A DNA stretch of 5,879 bases from the NCBI GenBank assembly GCA_017394925.1, contig JAFPWQ010000039.1:1-5879 (forward strand), in the 5' to 3' direction. Position numbers and translations under genes: made by a program. This stretch comes from Synergistaceae bacterium (GTDB taxonomy: Bacteria; Synergistota; Synergistia; Synergistales; Aminobacteriaceae). Shown in pieces: positions 1 through 5,879 of this stretch. The first letter of the stretch is position 1. Each line of letters starts with the position of its first letter. A model generated the notes under the pieces. It was not told the origin of the DNA. It ran no database searches and worked only from the letters and a program-made list of their open reading frames with translations.

Positions 1-1
1 C

Positions 2-1534
2 ACAAGCGGACATAGATTCATGGGCAGAAAAGTTATTGAGGTTCAGAATGCTTCAGAATTTCTTGATGTCCTTTATGACAACAGCGTAATTCTTGACCAG
101 GAGAAACGCCTTCAGAAAATGAAATCGGCAATTGCGAACATCCAGAAAGATTTTGAAGGCAATCTTGAAGTTGAAATGGACGAAAAGATTCTTGAAGAGA
201 ATTTATATCTCGTTGAGTTCCCTGTTCCTTTTGCAGGCTCATTCGATAAACGCTATCTTGAAATCCCCGAAGAAGTTCTCACAACCTCAATGAAGAAGAA
301 TCAGAAGTATCTTGCAGTCAGAAGCAAGGACAAAGGCGGAAAGCTCGCGAATTATTTCGTGGGAGTGAGCAATAACAGAGTGCCGGATATGAATGTGATT
401 CGCGAAGGCAACGAGAGAGTGTTACGCGCAAGACTTGAAGATGCCGCGTTCTTCTGGGACGAAGACAGAAAGATTCCGTTAGCGTCATACGTGGATAGGC
501 TCAAGACCGTAACGTATCAGGAGAAACTCGGAAGCGTCTATGATAAAGTCATGCTTACACGTGAGCTTGCGTTATGGCTGTGCAGGACATACGGCTTTGA
601 TGATATTGCATCACTAGTTGACAGAGCCGCTTATCTCTCGAAGGCTGATCTGGTTACGTCAATGGTCTTTGAGTTCCCCGATTTACAGGGCATAATGGGA
701 CGCGAATATGCAAAGTGTTCAGGTGAAGACCCAAGAGTAGCCCTCGCGATTCATGAGCAGTACTTGCCTCCTTCAGCAGCAGGAAAAATTCCGACAGATG
801 ACGTTGGTGCGATTCTGGGAATTGCTGAGAGACTGCATATTATCACGGCCTGCCACAAAGTTGGACTTGCACCGACAAGCTCGCAGGACCCCTACGGACT
901 TAGACGTGCGGCAAGATGTATAAACGCAATATTATTCGCGAGAAGTTACAGCTTCAACATAAAAGACGCGATAAAGAAATCATGCGCAATTAATTCAGTT
1001 GATGATGACATGATGAAGACTATCAACGAGTTCATGAGGCAAAAATTACAGGAGCAGTTACGTGAAAAAGGTTACAGCTATGAGATTATTGCTCTTGCTA
1101 TGGAAGTCTCCGGCGATGTTCCCTATCAGGTTATGCGTCTGATTGATACTCTAGAACAGGTCAAGGCTGAAGAATGGTTCAGTGCCCTCGCGAATTCTGC
1201 GGTCAGAGTGAAGAATATACTGCTCAAGAACGCAAACGAAATTGCAGATGTGAATGTTGATGTCCTTCTCATGACTGAAGACTCAGAACGTGCATTGCTT
1301 GACGAAATTACGAGGCTTGAAGAACCTGTGAGTCATGCCGTGAATGTCTATGACTGGTCAACACTGACACGTCTGCTTGCTGAACTCTCACCGGTAATCG
1401 CTAAATTCTTTGACTCCGTTATGGTCATGGATAAAGACGAAAAAGTACGCAGGAATCGTTTAGCTTTATTGTCGAAATGTAACGCACTGATGAAAGAAGC
1501 AGGAGATTTAAGCGTCTTGTCGGTGAAGAAGTAG
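2..1534 (+). CDS. glyS: glycyl-tRNA synthetase beta subunit, C-terminal part (5' end outside window)
   Basis: This is the beta subunit of the bacterial alpha2beta2 glycyl-tRNA synthetase, a cytosolic enzyme that charges tRNA-Gly. The alpha subunit (GlyQ) carries the class II catalytic core, while beta contributes tRNA-binding body, HD-like and anticodon-binding domains. The frame is open from base 2 with no upstream stop and reads TSGHRFMG at the left edge, a family motif, so the ATG at base 20 is internal. About 510 of the usual roughly 690 residues are visible. Recognisable family blocks are MKKNQKY (from base 290), GNERVLRARLEDAAFF (from 407), LSKADLVTSMVFEFPDLQG (from 638), HEQYLPP (from 752) and DPYGLRR (from 887). 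The C-terminal DALR-type anticodon-binding region includes FFDSVMVM and RRNRLALL and ends in GDLSVLSVKK, much as Escherichia coli GlyS ends. glyQ is expected just upstream, outside the window. An intrinsic terminator starts 19 bases past the TAG stop. No frameshift or missing block is seen. Confidence 0.97.
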   Translation, partial: TSGHRFMGRKVIEVQNASEFLDVLYDNSVILDQEKRLQKMKSAIANIQKDFEGNLEVEMDEKILEENLYLVEFPVPFAGSFDKRYLEIPEEVLTTSMKKNQKYLAVRSKDKGGKLANYFVGVSNNRVPDMNVIREGNERVLRARLEDAAFFWDEDRKIPLASYVDRLKTVTYQEKLGSVYDKVMLTRELALWLCRTYGFDDIASLVDRAAYLSKADLVTSMVFEFPDLQGIMGREYAKCSGEDPRVALAIHEQYLPPSAAGKIPTDDVGAILGIAERLHIITACHKVGLAPTSSQDPYGLRRAARCINAILFARSYSFNIKDAIKKSCAINSVDDDMMKTINEFMRQKLQEQLREKGYSYEIIALAMEVSGDVPYQVMRLIDTLEQVKAEEWFSALANSAVRVKNILLKNANEIADVNVDVLLMTEDSERALLDEITRLEEPVSHAVNVYDWSTLTRLLAELSPVIAKFFDSVMVMDKDEKVRRNRLALLSKCNALMKEAGDLSVLSVKK

Positions 1535-1553
1535 AAAGTGAAGAAAGAATATT

Positions 1554-1587
1554 ATCCCCTCTGTGAAAATTGCAGGGGGGATTTTTT
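1554..1587 (+). terminator. intrinsic terminator after glyS, between convergent genes
   Basis: A 10-base-pair stem pairs 1554-1563 with 1573-1582, with one G-T wobble at 1560/1576. The loop has nine bases and a run of six T follows (1582-1587, the first also closing the stem). It lies 19 bases after the glyS stop and ends five bases before the stop codon of the opposite-strand peptidase gene. On the - strand the same hairpin is followed by AATATTCTTTCTT, which is T-rich but interrupted, so it is a strong terminator for glyS and at best a weaker one for the peptidase transcript. No other hairpin was seen for the - strand before it would enter glyS antisense. Confidence 0.88.
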
Positions 1588-1592
1588 ATGTG

Positions 1593-3128
1593 TTAATGCG
1601 TCTTACGTTTCAGGATTAATGCGATTAACAGCAGGCCATGACCATAAGCAAATAATCCAGAGTTACAGCCCGAAGATGAAGATGATGAAAGCGGCTTTAT
1701 GTCTGGATATTCTATTAGCCATTGACTGAGTAACTCTTTAATCTGACTGCTGTACTCTTCTTCCATGTTCTTAATCGTTACCTCGTGAGCATGATTTGAT
1801 GACGTAAATATATGTATGTTCGGGTTATCTGTCTCAGGAAGCCTCATGAAGTACCACGGATCAGAATCGCCGTAAATCATGATGACGTTGCTTTGATTCG
1901 TGTTCGTCCATTCGAGCATTTTATTGCGCATTGCCGGGTCAAAAGTGAAGAGTCGTTTTTGTTCTGCAGTGAAATTCATAGCCGCCAAAAAATTTTTCTC
2001 TCTTTCGGCTGTAAGTTCCATTGTGATTCCGAGTTTAGCAAGTTCATCACGCAGGGGCTGTAAACGAAGGCCGCAATTCCCGTTCTCTTTTGCCGCCTGA
2101 ACACTATACGGGAATACCGTATCTTCTGCCTCTTCGCTGTCCATGTCAGCAGTTATTATCGCAGCTATTCCGTCAAGAAATTCTTTATTCTCTATGACAT
2201 CAGTTGAAGGGTCATCAATGCGCGGAAGTTTCATAACTTTGTCTATAGATTCAAAGCTCTTGCTGTACTGCCAGTGTTCGTAAACATGATTTACTACAAT
2301 CTCTTCAAATTCTTCACCTGATGTAATTTCATAGAGTGCTAAATCCTGTGATGAAGTCTTTACGAGTTTGGGCTGAAGATAATCGCGGTTCTTTATTGCC
2401 TCAACCTGAAAGTCCATCATTAAATCACGGTATTCTTTTGCTTTTGCCTCACCGTAACGTTCATTGCCTATCGTGTTATAGATTGCATTGAAGGCTCGCG
2501 GGTCATCGTTTCCATTGCAGAACGGAGCAACATATGAGACATAAGCGTCTGCATCATCAGGATAATAATACGCGAATACATTCGTTGCCTGTCCTCCCTT
2601 GCTTGTGCCTGTGAAGACCCATGTACCCGATAAAATATCTTTCAGCTGTTCCATGATGTTATGAAAATCATTCGAGGCGTATTCATCCGTGAGATATTCC
2701 CATAATGCTGTGCCTCTGTGCGATAATCCCTGCGGAGCTGACTTGCTGAAGAATCTGTATTCAACGCTGATATAATTTCCGCTGAACATGTCTGCAATTT
2801 CGTGGCTGCTTGTCGGGAATCTCTCATCATTAAGATTATAGCCGGATACATACATGACGTTCGGCCTGTCGAAACCGTTGAAGCCGATTAAACATCTTTG
2901 CGGGAATGTTACTGAGTCCGGGTTATTCCAGTCAAGCGGCTGTTCAAACGTAACGAGATATTTCTCTGCGAATTTTGCATCGCCGGACTGCACTACATCT
3001 TCAACCGATAAGACACCTTCAAGCGATAACAGGCTCTCTTTGAATGAAGAGTCAGCATATGACGGTACACTCATTAAAGCAATGATTAAGAGTGCAGGAA
3101 TTAAGCGCAAAAATTTTCTGAGTGCCAT
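1593..3128 (-). CDS. exported S37-type serine peptidase with Synergist-CTERM-like sorting tail
   Basis: This is probably a secreted alpha/beta-hydrolase peptidase of the S37 family (relatives cut short N-terminal peptides from substrates); exact specificity cannot be read here. Numbering is from the ATG, 511 residues. Residues 1-25 form a signal peptide (basic ALRKFLR, hydrophobic core, likely cleavage after SVPSYA). VEYRFFSKSAPQ (122-133) resembles the EHRFF block of S37/S28 peptidases, followed by WEYLT and the nucleophile elbow GTSKGG with Ser176. The likely acid is Asp423 in YGDSDPW and the likely base is His446 in SSNHAHE, although His448 is also possible. The stretch at about 205-400 is probably the helical lid. 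Residues 481-511 carry a sorting tail, described separately. The alternative GTG at 3137 is disfavoured because it lies only one base from the Shine-Dalgarno AAGGAG; the ATG at 3128 has a 10-base spacing. The gene follows flhB by 42 bases and converges on glyS. A nutritional role at the cell surface is inferred. S28 is the next-best family. Confidence 0.85.
   Translation of the reverse strand: MALRKFLRLIPALLIIALMSVPSYADSSFKESLLSLEGVLSVEDVVQSGDAKFAEKYLVTFEQPLDWNNPDSVTFPQRCLIGFNGFDRPNVMYVSGYNLNDERFPTSSHEIADMFSGNYISVEYRFFSKSAPQGLSHRGTALWEYLTDEYASNDFHNIMEQLKDILSGTWVFTGTSKGGQATNVFAYYYPDDADAYVSYVAPFCNGNDDPRAFNAIYNTIGNERYGEAKAKEYRDLMMDFQVEAIKNRDYLQPKLVKTSSQDLALYEITSGEEFEEIVVNHVYEHWQYSKSFESIDKVMKLPRIDDPSTDVIENKEFLDGIAAIITADMDSEEAEDTVFPYSVQAAKENGNCGLRLQPLRDELAKLGITMELTAEREKNFLAAMNFTAEQKRLFTFDPAMRNKMLEWTNTNQSNVIMIYGDSDPWYFMRLPETDNPNIHIFTSSNHAHEVTIKNMEEEYSSQIKELLSQWLIEYPDIKPLSSSSSSGCNSGLFAYGHGLLLIALILKRKTH
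1596..1688 (-). other. Synergist-CTERM-like C-terminal protein-sorting signal of the peptidase
   Basis: This part of the peptidase gene encodes residues 481-511. It has a linker of six serines, then GCNSG (Cys488), a hydrophobic segment of about 15 residues rich in Leu and Ile, and the basic end KRKTH. The three-part plan (small-residue Cys motif, membrane helix, basic tail) is that of bacterial C-terminal sorting domains. The Ser-Ser-Gly-Cys-Asn form is what I recall for the Synergist-CTERM domain of Synergistota. The tail is expected to hold the protein in the membrane until a dedicated intramembrane protease cuts it near the Cys, leaving it at the cell surface. The pattern is seen directly; the family name is from memory and the processing is inferred. 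Confidence 0.75.
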
Positions 3129-3138
3129 TAAGCACACT

Positions 3139-3144
3139 CTCCTT
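3139..3144 (-). promoter_or_regulatory. Shine-Dalgarno site deciding the peptidase start
   Basis: On the - strand this reads AAGGAG, the strongest ribosome binding site in the window. It is 10 bases from the ATG at 3128 but only one base from the in-frame GTG at 3137, so it supports the ATG. The flagellar genes upstream have no comparable site, which suggests the peptidase is translated independently and not by coupling to flhB. Confidence 0.8.
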
Positions 3145-3164
3145 TTTATGATTTTGATGTGAAT

Positions 3165-3170
3165 ATTATA
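3165..3170 (-). promoter_or_regulatory. possible -10 box (TATAAT) for the peptidase gene
   Basis: An exact TATAAT on the - strand directly follows the flhB TAA stop. Transcription would begin near base 3158, giving a leader of about 30 bases that contains the AAGGAG site. At 17-base spacing the -35 position reads AGCTCA, which matches TTGACA at only two of six positions, and there is no extended TG motif. The gap is AT-rich, so the hexamer could occur by chance. A weak or activator-dependent promoter is possible; read-through from flhB is the alternative. Confidence 0.35.
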
Positions 3171-4253
3171 TTATGATGCCCGGCCTTTGAGCTTATAGAC
3201 CATTGCGAGAATTTCGGCTACTCCTCTGTATAAATCTTCAGGAATCTCATCGCCTATTTCAACGTTGAGATATAACGCCCAAGCTAACGGTTTATTTTCG
3301 ATTACGGGAATAAGATTTAACTCTGCGATCTCACGGATACGTTTAGCGAGAAAATCTCCTCCCTTTGCGAGTACAACAGGTGCACCCATAACTCCGCGTT
3401 CATACTGCAATGCAACGGCGACATGCGTAGGGTTAGTGATAACGACATCGGCCTTCGGGACTTCGGACATCATTCTTTGCTTTGCCATTTCCCTCTGCTT
3501 TTGTCGAATCTTCTGCTTAATCTGCGGATCTCCTTCCATTTGCTTGTACTCGTCTTTGATCTCTTTCTTGCTCATTCGTATGGACTTCTCGAACTCCCAT
3601 TTCTGATACCAGTAATCCGCACAGGCCATGACCAGCAGCATAAACGCGAGACGCATTGCGAGATTCCATAGCATATTCCAGAACTGAATACTACCTTTAA
3701 CTAACGGCATCTGCATAGTCTTTGATGACACAGGAAGATAATTCTTAATGGCGGTATAAATCATGACGGCAAAAATTGCGGATTTAAGAAGACCTTTGAG
3801 AAGCTCAACGATTGAACGCAATGAAATAATTTTCTTCATGCCAGTAAAAGGGTTTAACCTGTCGAACTTGGGCACAAAGGGTTCGCTTGTCATAGCAAAA
3901 CCAACCTGAGCAATCACTGTACATGTTGAGAATAACACGACCAGTGCACCCAATGGCAGCCATGCAGAAAAGTATCGTTTGAGTGCCTCCCATGCAGGAA
4001 GAGTCAGCCAGCCTTCACGCTGAACGTTAGCATCTCCGAGATACAGAATCATGAACTGAATCAATCCCGTTAAGATTTTCCAGATTGTAGTCCCAAGCAG
4101 AGCAATCACCAGAAGTGCGGTTATGATTCCTACAGCGGCGTTTAAGTCCTTGCTGACACATACGCGCCCTTCCTCACGAACCTTTTCGCGCTTATGGGGC
4201 GTAGCTTCTTCTGTGCGTTCTTCGGCGAAAAACTGAAGATTAAATATCATCAT
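3171..4253 (-). CDS. flhB: flagellar export apparatus switch protein FlhB
   Basis: FlhB is an inner-membrane part of the flagellar type III export gate. Its cytoplasmic domain cleaves itself and switches export from rod/hook proteins to filament proteins. Numbering is from the ATG at 4253, 360 residues, a usual family length. The N-terminus has the family block FAEERTEEATPHKREKVREEGR (about 9-30), followed by membrane segments near 41-70, 98-120, 154-172 and 195-213. A charged linker (about 225-265) leads to the cytoplasmic domain with the autocleavage motif NPTH at 274-277 within VVITNPTHVAVAL, with cleavage expected between Asn274 and Pro275. The later block KPLAWALY is also typical. The chosen ATG overlaps the fliR stop as ATGA. 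An in-frame ATG nine bases upstream (4262) would add three residues, and one at 4250 would drop one. None has a good Shine-Dalgarno, so coupling to fliR translation is likely. flhA does not follow. Confidence 0.97.
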   Translation of the reverse strand: MMIFNLQFFAEERTEEATPHKREKVREEGRVCVSKDLNAAVGIITALLVIALLGTTIWKILTGLIQFMILYLGDANVQREGWLTLPAWEALKRYFSAWLPLGALVVLFSTCTVIAQVGFAMTSEPFVPKFDRLNPFTGMKKIISLRSIVELLKGLLKSAIFAVMIYTAIKNYLPVSSKTMQMPLVKGSIQFWNMLWNLAMRLAFMLLVMACADYWYQKWEFEKSIRMSKKEIKDEYKQMEGDPQIKQKIRQKQREMAKQRMMSEVPKADVVITNPTHVAVALQYERGVMGAPVVLAKGGDFLAKRIREIAELNLIPVIENKPLAWALYLNVEIGDEIPEDLYRGVAEILAMVYKLKGRAS

Positions 4254-5038
4254 GGCCGCCATAGTCTTAACACGCTTAATGCGAATTCAAGCCAGTGTTC
4301 AAACTGAGTGTATACCACGTTCATTATGAGAGGCATAACGGCAGCAAGAACCATGAAGCCGAGCATGACCTTAACGGGCAATCCGACAACGAATATATTC
4401 ATCTGCGGAACTGTACGCGCAAGAAAGCCAAGCCCAATGTCAGATAAGACTAACGCGCAGTAAAACGGAATGACCATTCGCATAGCAAGAACGAAAAGAG
4501 TCTGAAGCCATTGACCGAGCTGCAAATCGCCTGACGGAAATAATGATAGCTGTCCAACGGGAACGAGCTTTAACGTTTCGATTAAACCCTGAACCATTAA
4601 GAGATGACCATTCCAGCGGAAATAGAACCACATGGCCGTTAAGAAATGCAATTGCCCAAGTATAGAAGTCTCCTGCTGTGTTGAAGGGTCCATTACCTGA
4701 GCCATTGAGAAGCCTATTGTCGTACCGGTCTGTTCACCTGCAACACGAAGCGCGAATAACGGCAATGCAGAAATAAATCCCAGTGCAATACCGATAACGA
4801 GTTCACGCAGGCATAATATCCCGATGAAAAGTATCTCATCGAAATATATCATGGGAATCGATTCGGTCTCTATGATTCCGATTGAGCAGGCTGTTAATGC
4901 AACTGAGAAAATATATCTGAATGGGACGGGCGTTAATGGCGTTGTGAAAACCGGCGAGCTGAACATCATTCCCACATAGCGGAGATGTACGAGAAGATAT
5001 ACGGCTAAAAGCTGTGAGGGAAGTTCAAGCCCGCGCAT
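4250..5038 (-). CDS. fliR: flagellar biosynthetic protein FliR
   Basis: FliR is a polytopic inner-membrane protein that assembles with FliP and FliQ into the helical export gate of the flagellar type III system. The product has 262 residues, normal for the family. Family blocks visible are GEQTGTTIGFSMAQVMDPST (101-120), ETSILGQL (123-130) and ARTVPQMNIFVVGLPVK (207-223). Hydrophobic segments lie near 10-27, 42-58, 68-97, 128-150, 178-205 and 222-245. The start ATG lies six bases after the fliQ stop, with no clear Shine-Dalgarno sequence, which suggests translational coupling. The TGA stop overlaps the flhB ATG. The gene is intact. Confidence 0.97.
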   Translation of the reverse strand: MRGLELPSQLLAVYLLVHLRYVGMMFSSPVFTTPLTPVPFRYIFSVALTACSIGIIETESIPMIYFDEILFIGILCLRELVIGIALGFISALPLFALRVAGEQTGTTIGFSMAQVMDPSTQQETSILGQLHFLTAMWFYFRWNGHLLMVQGLIETLKLVPVGQLSLFPSGDLQLGQWLQTLFVLAMRMVIPFYCALVLSDIGLGFLARTVPQMNIFVVGLPVKVMLGFMVLAAVMPLIMNVVYTQFEHWLEFALSVLRLWRP

Positions 5039-5044
5039 TTAGTC

Positions 5045-5320
5045 TTACTGAATGAATCTCTCAAGCTGTCCGAGAATCTCACGCGTCATTACGAGCATTC
5101 TCTGACCTATCCATGGGGATAAAAGAACGATACATGCGAACACGGCCAATATCTTGGGAATGAATATCAATGTCTGCTCCTGAATTGATGTTGCAGTCTG
5201 CAATATGCCGATGAGTAATCCAACGACCATAGCAACAAGCAGAATCGGAAGAGTAACGCTAATCATAGTCCAGATTGCGCCGGTTAAAATATCAAGAAGG
5301 CTTAAATTTGTTACAGGCAT
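5045..5320 (-). CDS. fliQ: flagellar biosynthetic protein FliQ
   Basis: FliQ is a small export-gate protein with a two-helix hairpin, present in several copies around the FliP/FliR core. The 91-residue product matches the usual size of about 89. Two hydrophobic helices (about 17-40 and 52-72) flank the conserved loop QTATSIQEQTL (41-51), and SPWIGQRML follows. The ATG is 17 bases after the fliP stop, preceded by the purine-rich AAAGAAAGAG, a weak ribosome binding site. The fliR start lies six bases beyond its TAA stop. Order and spacing fit a fliPQR-flhB operon. Confidence 0.96.
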   Translation of the reverse strand: MPVTNLSLLDILTGAIWTMISVTLPILLVAMVVGLLIGILQTATSIQEQTLIFIPKILAVFACIVLLSPWIGQRMLVMTREILGQLERFIQ

Positions 5321-5337
5321 TTTCTCACACTCTTTCT

Positions 5338-5879
5338 TTAGGGAACATTCGTAAAGCTCTTAAGCACACTCATAACCACGAGATTCCATCCGTCAGCCAT
5401 CACGAATAATAATATCTTGAACGGAAGCGAGATCATCATAGGAGGCAGCATCATCATACCCATAGCAAGCAATACACTTGAGACAACCATATCAATCACT
5501 AAGAACGGAATATAAATCACGACTCCCATTTGAAACGCCGTTTTGAGTTCGCTCAACATGAACGCAGGTATTAATATTCTCGTTGATACTTCTGACTGAT
5601 TCGCTGGTCTCTCTGACTTCGACATTGAGATGATTAACGATAATTCTTCCTGACGCGTATACCTGAACATGAATTCACGTACAGGTTCGATTGAATTATC
5701 CCATGCCTGCTGTGATGTAATTCTCCCGGACATATACGGCTCAATGCCATTCTCATAAACTCTGTTCCATGTGGGATACATCGTGAACATCGTGAGGAAT
5801 AATGCCAGACCTGCTAGTACCTGCTGATGAGGAGACTGCTGAAGACCTATTTCCCTTTGAACGAAGCCTAAGACTATTA
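5338..5879 (-). CDS. fliP: flagellar biosynthetic protein FliP, C-terminal part (5' end outside window)
   Basis: FliP forms the core of the flagellar export gate, a pentameric assembly in the inner membrane with FliR and FliQ. The frame is open to the right edge. Beyond the internal ATG at 5790 it continues with the family-like IVLGFVQREIGLQQSPHQQ and VLAGLALFLT, so that ATG is not the start. About 179 residues of a usual 220-260 are visible; the N-terminal signal sequence and first helix are missing. Strong family blocks are FRYTRQEELSLI, IPAFMLSELKTAFQMG, IYIPFLVIDMVVSSVL, GMMMLPPMMISLPFK and ADGWNLVV near the C-terminus. Its TAA is 17 bases before fliQ. The operon promoter and any preceding genes lie outside the window. 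Confidence 0.97.
   Translation of the reverse strand, partial: IVLGFVQREIGLQQSPHQQVLAGLALFLTMFTMYPTWNRVYENGIEPYMSGRITSQQAWDNSIEPVREFMFRYTRQEELSLIISMSKSERPANQSEVSTRILIPAFMLSELKTAFQMGVVIYIPFLVIDMVVSSVLLAMGMMMLPPMMISLPFKILLFVMADGWNLVVMSVLKSFTNVP

Noticed and set aside
33..242. - strand open frame of 69 codons
   Set aside because: It is antisense to conserved glyS sequence with no start signal.
20..1534. ATG at base 20 as the true glyS start
   Set aside because: The frame stays open to base 2 and encodes the family motif GHRF just before it; the protein would also lack about a quarter of the family length.
1538..1729. Small + strand open frame of 63 codons after glyS
   Set aside because: It runs through the terminator hairpin and then antisense to the peptidase C-terminus; its composition follows the opposite gene.
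3126..3137. GTG at 3137 as the peptidase start
   Set aside because: It lies one base from the AAGGAG ribosome binding site; the ATG three codons later has normal spacing and gives a regular signal peptide.
2854..3162. + strand open frame of 102 codons
   Set aside because: It is antisense to the peptidase N-terminus and signal peptide, with no ribosome binding site or recognisable product.
3265..3671. Overlapping + strand open frames of 113 and 82 codons
   Set aside because: Both are antisense to the well-conserved flhB cytoplasmic domain and show no protein family features.
5338..5790. ATG at 5790 as the true fliP start
   Set aside because: The reading frame continues to the right edge with clear FliP sequence, so the ATG is internal.
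3171..5879. Virulence-type (injectisome) secretion genes instead of flagellar ones
   Set aside because: The four proteins match flagellar FliP, FliQ, FliR and FlhB in motifs and length. Still, only the export gate is visible, so a flagellum is inferred and not shown by hook or filament genes.

Overview
The window holds the end of a housekeeping gene on the + strand facing the end of a flagellar export operon on the - strand. The organism is a flagellated, probably diderm bacterium. The C-terminus of the 511-residue peptidase (six serines, Gly-Cys-Asn-Ser-Gly, a hydrophobic segment, then a basic KRKTH end) looks like the Synergist-CTERM sorting signal described in Synergistota, so I place the DNA in that phylum with moderate confidence. 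Base composition is roughly 40-45% G+C by eye (not computed). No genus can be named.

Layout. Bases 2-1534 (+) are the C-terminal three quarters of glyS, the glycyl-tRNA synthetase beta subunit, whose start lies off the left edge. It ends at a clear intrinsic terminator (1554-1587). Facing it, bases 1593-3128 (-) encode an exported serine peptidase of the S37 type with a signal peptide and the C-terminal sorting tail. Upstream of that on the same strand lie flhB (3171-4253), fliR (4250-5038), fliQ (5045-5320) and fliP (5338 to the right edge, start outside the window). The transcriptional order is therefore fliP-fliQ-fliR-flhB-peptidase.

How the genes relate. FliP, FliQ, FliR and FlhB are the core membrane parts of the flagellar type III export gate, and the tight spacing (17 nt, 6 nt, then a 4-base ATGA overlap) indicates one translationally coupled operon. 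The peptidase follows flhB after 42 bases, where flhA is found in many genomes. It may be a read-through passenger, or it may have its own promoter: an exact TATAAT lies in the gap but has no convincing -35 box. It is probably a surface peptidase for peptide nutrition, not a flagellar part; this is inference from its family and export signals.

Coding density is very high and there is no gene-free stretch above 300 bases. I saw no tRNA, rRNA, CRISPR array, insertion sequence or attachment site. Nothing here amounts to a wholly new system. The points most worth a second look are the sorted peptidase at the end of the flagellar operon and the absence of flhA next to flhB.
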